A stretch of DNA of 64,000 nucleotides from NCBI GenBank assembly GCA_973895155.1, contig OZ316891.1:27094001-27158000 (forward strand), read 5' to 3'. Numbering within the stretch: position 1 is the first letter of the stretch; each line of letters starts with the position of its first letter. A model generated the notes under the pieces. The model was given only the letters and a program-made list of their open reading frames with translations, was not told where the DNA came from and made no database searches. This DNA is from Marsupella aquatica. Its lineage: Eukaryota; Marchantiophyta. The position numbers and the translations under genes were made by a program. Below are positions 56,927 through 64,000 of this stretch, in pieces.

Positions 56927-59900
56927 TTACTCAGAAGAGTCTCCGCTGTCACTCCCTCCATTAGATTCTGGATCTTCTCCGATTAAAGACACTTTGGGAA
57001 TGTTCGGATCCTCTTCTTCTTCTTCCCCCTCTTCTGCTTCATTCTCATCTTCGGAGTCAAAATTTAATACTGATTTAAGTTTGTCTCTCTTTTGTTTTGC
57101 AAGCATAGGCTTCGGAGGGGCTTTGGACTCAGATACTTTGGGAGTTAGAAGGTCAAGAAATATTTTTGAAGCGGTTTCAACGAACTCCTTCCTATTCTCG
57201 AGCCCAATTACAAATCGACCACAATTATCACCTGCCACAAATGTACTCCCAGAACCTACAGCCCAATCCAGAACAATATCTCCGGGACACGTAATTAGTT
57301 CCAGAACAGACTGCATAAACCCTGGATGTAGTCTGGCATTCCCGGAAAATTCAAGCTCTGGAGTTGTATCCACCTTCGCAAACAGAAGTCCGATCAGATT
57401 TGTGATAGAGGGATCCTCTGTTCTTGAAAGAAGTTTGAACTTAGGATCCTTGGGGACTTTCACCTTGGATGATACTCGACAAAATATATCTAAACGTAAA
57501 GTGAATACCTGAAAAGGGAACATGAACAAGTAAGGACCAAAGAATTGTAATAGCGTCGGGCGCTAGTAAAGAATTAATAGTATGATTAGTAGTGTACCTA
57601 GGAAAAGATTAAAATTTATAATCGAGCACTACATAAAATGAGCAGCGCCTGGTGCTAGCAAAACTTTGAAAGTGTGATGAATAGATTTACCTGCAAATCA
57701 GACTTGGCCTTGTACATGGGGAACCCCATGACAACATTATGTGTACACAAACATTGGAATTTCTTAGACTCTTGACATGCTGAGATGACCTGTGAAATCT
57801 GATCATACTCCCCCGTATGGAGTATCGCAATAATTCCGTCATCCGACATAAAGGGATCCATTGCCTGGAAAAAACATCGGGCTAGCGTACAGTCGGGAAC
57901 GTTCCATTTAGGGACCTTCCTATCAAGCAAAGTTGGTTTTAGCCCAGTTGGCAAATAAATAAAACCAGTGTCAACACCAAAAGGCCTCTCTTTCCCACCC
58001 CTCACCACACCTTTCAGTCGGCATCCCGATTTGATTAAGTCCTTCCCCCACTTTTCGGCATCATTAACCCATTCTGGCTTCTCCTCCTTGTTAAACACAT
58101 TGTCCACTAATTCACTGACACTAGTCTCAACGAAACAATGATGAGATGCCTTGGATTTAAAATTCCCAACATCACGCTGGAGCCCGGTGGCCGCCAGAGA
58201 ATCCCTTTCTGATTGCCCAGCATCGCGAGTCCTCCTGCTTTTCTTCTTTGTACTCGTTGCATCGACTGGTACAATTGATTTTCCAGAATTAACTGGTGTA
58301 AGTGGATCTAGCAAAGCGCTAGTATTTGCTTCTGGAGCTTCCGGGGTAACCTTTGTATCATCAGTGGCGTTTGCATCCGACTTCTTTTGACCTATTCACA
58401 CATTGCAGAGAATGTGGGATAAGTGTCAGAAAGAAAAAAAATGGATTAAGGTTGATGTATAGGAATAGTAGCGCCAGGCGCTAGCAAAGAACTAAACTGG
58501 GTTTGAATGGAAACGTATGTTTCTTCCCGGATCGCGTTGATGCACTTGGCAGTGCTGTGTCTACTTTCACTTTCCCCCTCGGCTTGCGGCTCCTGTCTAC
58601 ATGGACAACTACTATCTCGCAGATTGTTTGTAACTCAGTAGATGATTTGTTGACGTCGCTCAGGAGCCCTTGCTTCATCTCAGAAACTATGTTGGGTATA
58701 ATCTGCAACTTGGCCAACCAATCCTTCTCCACTTCGTCAAATGGTGAATCCCACTTGTATGTGTCAAGATACCACGGGCAGTGAATTCTTTCCCACTCAA
58801 ACATTTCCCGTGGTGGAAGTTTACCCTCAGCAGGATACATCGAATATAAGTCAGCAACATGATCTCCCTCCTTTGCAACAATCCACTTGTGAAATGCGGT
58901 TGGATACGCCCAAAGCGCATCCGGGGAATGTACTTCCATCCATATGTAAAAACGATACAAATACCTCTTGGCCCTCTTCTGATTTTTCTCTGTATATACC
59001 TCTTTATCAGGGTATTTTGATGGCCAGGCCACATGGTGTTGAAGAACTTTGCCTTCACAAGATCCCCATACCTTCTGGATTCACTTGAAATAATTTCAAT
59101 CAGACCCTCTACTGAGTCACACCCTGAATGGGCAAGCCTATCAACTGGGAGTGTTTTAATGGCTGCGGAATTGCAGACTGCAACATCCCAATTGCGATTC
59201 CCTCGACGGTATTCCAGGTCTGCCATGTGTGACACCACTGCTTCACTGGATCATCATTCACACTGGCAGGGTGGAAGAATTGTTTTCTCAACTTTGGAGT
59301 ACAATGAGCAACAAGCAAAGTGCATCTCAATTTTGGATCGAGAGCAGAAACGGCTGTGAATAGTCTAGCACGGTCCATAGTACAAACAACCGAATCGGGT
59401 TTTTTCTCTCGCTTGTTCTTCTCCATCAATACATACATCTCTGCACAAGTACCTAGAAAATCTTCAAACTCAGGACTAAGAAGAGGAGTGATTTTGGATG
59501 TTTTCGTAGACCAATCTTTGGTGGCCTCTTTCAACATGAGTGACTATCGGTTTGCGACCTCATCAGCCGACCAAGGATTGCCTTGACTTGCTGCCAATGC
59601 CATGTCCATCTTGAACTGGTTAGTGTAAGCTTTGATTTTGTTTTCGCACAAAATATAAACAAGAGCTTCCAGAGGCATTTTCCGTGTGTACCAAGAATGT
59701 TTTCGAGTCTTCTATTTGATATACTCAAACTTTGCATAATTGGCGCTGTCAATTATTGACTTATAGTACTCTAGATTGTGAGAGAGAATCCTTCAGATTC
59801 TGTCTGCGTCAAGGATCCAAGACGGTTCAACAACGGCCTGCCCTAACCTGCAATAGGCCATGTTTGAAATCAGTAGCGCCAGGCGCTAGCATAAAAAACA

Positions 59901-60734
59901 CTCTCTTTAGTATTTATTTAACAGCAATGGATTGCGGAAATGTTTAATTACAAGTTTGTGCCGAATTACTTACTGGTTGACAGTGAGCATAGCCGCCTCA
60001 ATCTGAATTTGCGAAGCTTTATCACCCTTGAAAATGGTGCAGAGAACTCTAGGATGATACTTGACATTGTCTGGATTTTCCTTTGTGACCATAGTCCACG
60101 AGTAAAGTTGGTGATTCCCATCAAACACTGAGAACATTTTGTATTTCAAGATCGTAAAAGCTGGATCTGCCGCGCATTCTAACTCAAATTTCTCGTTCTC
60201 AGCAACCCAAATAGCATCCCAAGTCTCCCTGATCTCCTCACTGCAGATTTGCTCCACACCATCGGAATCGGTCGGTTGCACAAAAAACTGCATTCCAATC
60301 CTTGGATTGTAGCCACTACTTCGGAACGAGTCTTTCAATTTCTCAATTGACGCACTCTCCTTTTGAAGCGTCCGCACTACCTCCATGTGGATCAACCGAC
60401 AAAGCGGAATCCTGGGCGGTTCCTTCTCGTTTCCCCGTAAATCTTTTCCAAATGACATTATGTGTCGCGAGATGACTTCATCCATCCCTAATGCAACCTC
60501 TTTGCCCTCTCCCAACGCATAATCGGTCATGCTATCCGTGTCCATTTGGACCCTTCTGGACTTCTGGTGTGGTAGTGTTGCGTTGATGGAAGTGATTGCT
60601 CCGCTTGACCTTGTAACTCGACTCGAGTAAAATGCCCCAGAGAACGAAGATTGTGTAGACTCGCAATGACCGTGATCTTCCTCTGGAATTGTGGTATACC
60701 CTCTTGGAGAGCTTGGGGCGCTTGAAGGTTGCAT
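56927..60734 (-). pseudogene. ParB-like domain plus beta-class DNA methyltransferase-like protein
   Basis: Four exons join in phase: 60734-59974, 59847-58498, 58391-57691 and 57508-56927. Start ATG at 60734. Exon 1 has a ParB/sulfiredoxin-like order: IPLCRLI, then SIEKLKDSFRSSGYNP, then FDGNHQLYSW (residues about 204-213, resembling the DGNHR box), then HPRVLCTIF. Exons 3-4 hold a methyltransferase region in beta-class order: AMDPFMSDDGIIAILH after a degenerate motif IV, then motif X/I (HPGFMQSVLELI, GDIVLDWAVGSGSTF, GRFVIGLENRKEFVE), then an acidic tail. ParB-methyltransferase fusions are known in bacteria and phages. The expected DPPY is not recognisable (IYLPTGL instead). Exon 2 has TGA at 59795, TAG at 59714, TAG at 59546 and two frame changes near 59230 and 59030. 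Domain calls are good; this copy looks defective. Confidence 0.7.
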
Positions 60735-61628
60735 TGTGGAGCATGTCAATACGTGAAGGTCTTTGTACGACACAGAGCCAGTCTCTACCCTCACGCTCCG
60801 AACAAATTACCGTACACAAAGAACAACAAAAAACCTTTAAAACTTTTCCATCATAGTGCTGTTGACATCATGTGACGGAGAACGAGAAGGATTGAAAGAA
60901 TCTCACTGACCAATCCAAACAAAGACAGGTGGCAGGGACTGTTTGAAATGAGTAGAATTAACATCTACTTTCAAGTCATTTGTGGATGTAGCGATGAACG
61001 GGAATGTATCGTTAAACAATCCAATAGAAAACAACACAAAGTAAGGAATTTGTTCATACAGGTTACCATTAGATGTAACTGTTGGGCAAACCAAAGTCAT
61101 CTCCATCGATACTAGTGCCCGGCGCTAGTATAAAAAACCACTAAAAATACTCTCATACATGACGATGACAGGGAGGAGATTATGTCAGCATCGGGCGCTA
61201 GCTATGTATACCCCTTGTATTTTCCCAAGAAGTACCGATTCCAAAACAATATGAAATGTTTATTGATTTTTTCAGCAATTCCATCAAAATCAATAAAATA
61301 TTTCTCTTTGACTTGACAGTCCGCCAATGATAGCGCCTGGCGCTAGCACGTTCAGTCTGGTTTCTAAGTTGAAACCCGAGTACTTCTTTATGGTAGCGTC
61401 GGGCGCTAATAATTATCTAATTGCATTTTTGCACGTTACCGGTAAGTAGTGTCGTTGGCAAAATGACAAACTACATTTATGTGTCTGCACCTAACGACTA
61501 GTACCCGTTTTGTCATTTACAAACGATAATCTTCTGAGGTTTGGAATGAGTTTACTTAACTTAAGTCAAGTAATGTTCTCCTATTTCCTCAGTTCATTTG
61601 TTTATCAAATTAATATCATTCTCCTGCA
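60735..61628. promoter_or_regulatory. divergent promoter region with four palindromes
   Basis: About 0.9 kb between the starts of the methyltransferase (minus) and transposase (plus) genes. No ORF stands out. Four palindromes (61113, 61186, 61331, 61394) cluster in 296 bp nearest the transposase. A protein binding them could control both genes. Confidence 0.55.
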
Positions 61629-64000
61629 ATGTCTAATTCAGTCGTGCTTCTTTGTCCTGATACTGGGGAGATTGTAAGCATCCCTTTAGGTTCATCCGAC
61701 ACGTACAAACAGGTCAGTGAGAACTATCTTTGTTGAAGATTTGACGTTGCCATCAACGACATCGATTCCATCAAACCAGACCATGCATCTGGAGAGGAGA
61801 CAGATGACGCACTATTTGATATCGATGATGGAGTCAGATTTTGGCACCTCAACGCTGGAAAGAGATACATTATCAATCTCCGACAACATTCCGTTCTGAA
61901 TGAAAGACATCCGGTTCCATTCATTGACCTTACCGAGAGTGAAGAGGAGGAGGTAGCCGTAGATTTGCAGACATCGGCCAATCCAGGGCCTTCTATCAAG
62001 ATAGAAGGTCACTCTCCTTCCGAGCCAAACGTTTTGGGGGGTGTTGTGTACCGTCGAAGCGCAATGGATGCCATTCTCAAATCAATTGGCCATAGTGAAC
62101 TGTCGCGGTTCATCCGAACAAGTGATTTCAGGCATTGGCAGGTGAATTGTCTACCAAGTAAATACAATGGAAATGTTGTGTTTGAATTGCCTCCCGCAGA
62201 AGGTCTGCTATCAAAAGGTTCGAGGCTCCGTGACATGGACAGGCCTAAAGACTACTACTTCTGGACACGGATATTTCCAACTTCTGCGAATGTCCAACCT
62301 AAAAAGTTTTGGGAATTTGGTAAAGTGACGTGTACCGGTGCACTCAAATGTCGAAATCAGAAATGTGATTATCTGCTGCGGAAGAGAAGAAGAAATTCAA
62401 AAGCTTGGGATGGGACACCCAAACTTGCGGGGCCACATACTGTGGGAAAGATTATTGAGGAGGGTGGAGTAGTTTGTCACTACTGCCAACAATTGCCCTT
62501 TTGTACTGAAGCTTGTTCAGCAATGCTTTTTTATATGTACCCGCAATTACTTCTCAACGCGGATACATGTAAACATATGTCACGTCTTGCTGTGCATGTC
62601 GGAACTCATGCGCATCCCAGTTGTAAAGTTTTTTCTCGAGGTGCGGAAAAGATTGCTCATGAGTTCATAAAGAAGCAACATGAAGCTACACCGTCTACCA
62701 CACCATCGGGTATAAAGAATGCCATAACTGGATCTTTAAGGAAGGCTCTTTGTGTGTCCAACAATGACATCGCAGAATCGGAGGAAAGAGAAATTTGGGA
62801 GTCGTTAATGGTTGTTTTGACCCCTCAAAAGTTTGCATCTCTTTTTTGGAGTGTTCGGCAAGACCAAAAAGGTAAAGGTGAGTTAGAGTTTCTTGTGGAA
62901 ATGCAGAAATGCATAAAGTTTCCATTTCTACAACGTTACATGCTGCCAGGTCAAGGCTGTAAGGAGGAGCGACCGCATATTTTCAAAATGACGGTAAAAG
63001 GGCACGGATCTGGAGTTGATTTGTTGCGCCAAATGCAACCTGGAGGTCGACTAGAAGGCGCATGGGCTAGTTTTGATGTGATGAGGAGAATGACCAAGGA
63101 TTGGATAACTTTTAGCACTCACGTTTATGATCACAATTACCGTGCTCTTTGCACAATCTTCACATGTGAGTTGAAAGCTGAAGATTCTGAGTCGTTAGAA
63201 AAAGCTTGGAATTTGATGATTGAGGCTTGCCATGAAAATGGGTTAGACAACGTAGTAATCCATGGATTCATGGCTGACAATGCTCAAGCTGGATGGAATG
63301 CTGTTCGGAATGTGTTTTTTGGTGGACATCCTAACCCCAAAAAGGAGCGATCGGATGCGTTTCACTTCTATCAATCGTTTCATCGTCATTCAATTGGAGT
63401 ATTGGAAGAAAAACGAGAAGAGCACCGGAAGATGTGGGACTCTTTAAGGAACGCGCCAACATTTCTTGGAGCCTACAAAATTTCCAGGGAAATTGACATG
63501 TGGTGGAGATCAGGGAATTGTGTTCCAAGAAAGCTTCGGATGCTCCAAGGTTGGCTTGCGTGGTGGGTGGTCCGATGGCGTCAATGGGGAAATTTCATTC
63601 GTTTGGTGAGTTTCAACATCCATAAACAAACTGTAAACACACGAATCAACATTTTAAAAGAAGGAATCAAACAAAGTCATACTAGCGCTTGGCGCTATCA
63701 TTATTTCCAGTGACTTTTGTGTCCTAGTTCCACTCCAATATTTGCCCGAGTTTTTATACTAGCGCCCGACGCTACTTTTATGAACCACTTGTTACTCGTA
63801 TTTGTCCATATTCTAGTGTGAATGGTGGTAGCGCCAGGCGCTGGCATTGATTAAACCCGGAAATCTAACCAAATGATTTGGTTCAAATGTTTCTTTATTG
63901 AATGCAGTGACTAAGCCATATTTCCTAAACTGTGCTCCAAATGTTTTGTGCAGAACAAAAGCGTAGAGGAAAGCGCTATGATTCCTAACTGTACTACTTC
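61629..64000 (+). pseudogene. DDE-like transposase (Mutator-like?), 3' part beyond window
   Basis: ATG at 61629. One frame runs from here to a donor after 63605 (TTG|GTGAGT), with a single TGA at 61734-61736. The next exon starts at 63959 (CAG|AAC) in phase and leaves the window. The N-terminus has CPDTGEIVSIPLG and an acidic segment. A Cys-rich region follows (CRNQKCDY; CHYCQQLPFC near residue 280). The catalytic-like core is WASFDVMRR, then about 60 residues, GFMADNAQAGWNAV, then FHFYQSFHRHS. This pattern (Asp in a beta strand, Asp in MAD, then C/H-x-x-H-like) resembles MULE-type DDE transposases. The final acidic residue would be downstream. The intron 63606-63958 holds three palindromes. 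Probable role: excision and integration of the element; superfamily not certain. Confidence 0.6.
63606..63958 (+). other. transposase intron with three palindromes
   Basis: Donor GTGAGT, acceptor TTTTGTGCAG. Contains palindromes at 63683, 63760 and 63829. Codon phase is kept across it (phase 0). Confidence 0.7.

Larger units (their letters stand above)
54804..63843. repeat. 17 dispersed copies of palindrome TAGCGCCNGGCGCTA
   Basis: Copies start at 54804, 54966, 55204, 55512, 56330, 56427, 57551, 57643, 58469, 59874, 61113, 61186, 61331, 61394, 63683, 63760 and 63829. Three (58469, 59874, 61331) are perfect; the others differ at one to three positions, mostly by C-to-T or G-to-A. Variant TAGCGTCGGGCGCTA occurs three times and its exact complement once. 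None lies in an exon of the two main genes: every intron of the methyltransferase gene and the transposase intron holds at least one. I saw no comparable copy in the first 54 kb. Confidence 0.92.
54611..64000. mobile_element. large DNA transposon with ParB-methyltransferase and DDE-like transposase (partial)
   Basis: Two divergent genes, a shared promoter region, and 17 copies of a 15-bp palindrome confined to 54804-63843 define one unit. The candidate left terminus is GGGGTATTTACATAAGACAG at 54611, followed by six copies of ACAGGAAA in 57 bp. The right end is beyond the window, so terminal repeats and target duplication cannot be tested here. The transposase is DDE-like, possibly Mutator-related. 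The partner gene is unlike anything I know in described plant transposon superfamilies. Confidence 0.6.

Noticed and set aside
56994-57512. Plus-strand Ser-rich ORF
   Set aside because: Antisense of the methyltransferase motif I exon and its acidic tail.
58687-59238. Alternative minus-strand frame of 183 codons
   Set aside because: Only its first third continues the protein; the rest overlaps the better frame 59032-58498. It reflects a frameshift rather than a separate gene.
54804-63843. Palindromes as a CRISPR array
   Set aside because: Spacing is irregular (tens to more than a thousand bases), they sit in introns of spliced genes, and the context is eukaryotic.

Overview
This window looks like nuclear DNA of a land plant with a large, transposon-saturated genome. 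The signs are spliceosomal introns with plant-like GT/AG borders, En/Spm (CACTA) transposons with Transposase_21, DUF4218, DUF4216 and Transposase_24 type products, a Ty1/Copia element, and LINE tails with zf-RVT ends. The EDM2-like PHD cassette and the odd repertoire of DNA transposons would fit a seed-free plant (moss, lycophyte or fern), but that is a guess. I see no ordinary single-copy host gene; almost everything recognisable is mobile or derived from mobile DNA, and most of it is decayed.

Layout. (1) 487-28400 is a candidate outer CACTA element (CACTA-1). Its plus-strand genes are an EDM2-like triple PHD protein, a broken tandem-BRCT protein, an F-box-like ORF, a TNP2 transposase interrupted by a 100-N assembly gap, and a multi-exon TNP1/Transposase_24 protein. 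(2) Inserted in its right subterminal repeats is a complete second CACTA element (CACTA-2, 17680-28257, target duplication ATA). CACTA-2 carries a minus-strand TNP2, a minus-strand SET-domain exon preceded by a TNP2-type Cys-rich exon, and a divergent plus-strand Gly/Ser-rich accessory protein. Its TNP2 is split by a 653-bp MITE with a 9-bp duplication. (3) 28.4-39.9 kb holds LINE tails, a 3.7-kb element of unknown class (copy 1), a MITE, a tandem duplication and unassigned DNA. (4) 39.95-48.81 kb is a minus-strand Copia element. Its gag is split by a second 3.6-kb element (44896-48499, target duplication CCAGG) and its RNase H by a 627-bp MITE (target duplication ATTTA), which itself holds a GC-rich, organelle-like insert. 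(5) 48.8-54.6 kb has two LTR-like stretches and a minus-strand LINE relic.

(6) 54.6 kb to the right edge is the most unusual part. A plus-strand gene for a DDE-like transposase (starts 61629, runs off the window) is divergent from a four-exon minus-strand gene (60734 to 56927). The latter encodes a ParB/sulfiredoxin-like domain followed by a C-terminal beta-class N4/N6 DNA-methyltransferase-like domain. Seventeen copies of a 15-bp palindrome, consensus TAGCGCCNGGCGCTA, lie in all three introns of the methyltransferase gene, in the transposase intron, in the shared promoter region and downstream. I saw none elsewhere in the window. I interpret this as a large DNA transposon with its own methyltransferase-like protein and a dispersed recognition motif.

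A theme across the window is that each of the three large DNA transposons carries a chromatin- or DNA-modification type module: PHD/BRCT in CACTA-1, SET in CACTA-2, ParB-methyltransferase in the 54.6-kb element. All domain calls come from reading the sequence; no database search was run.
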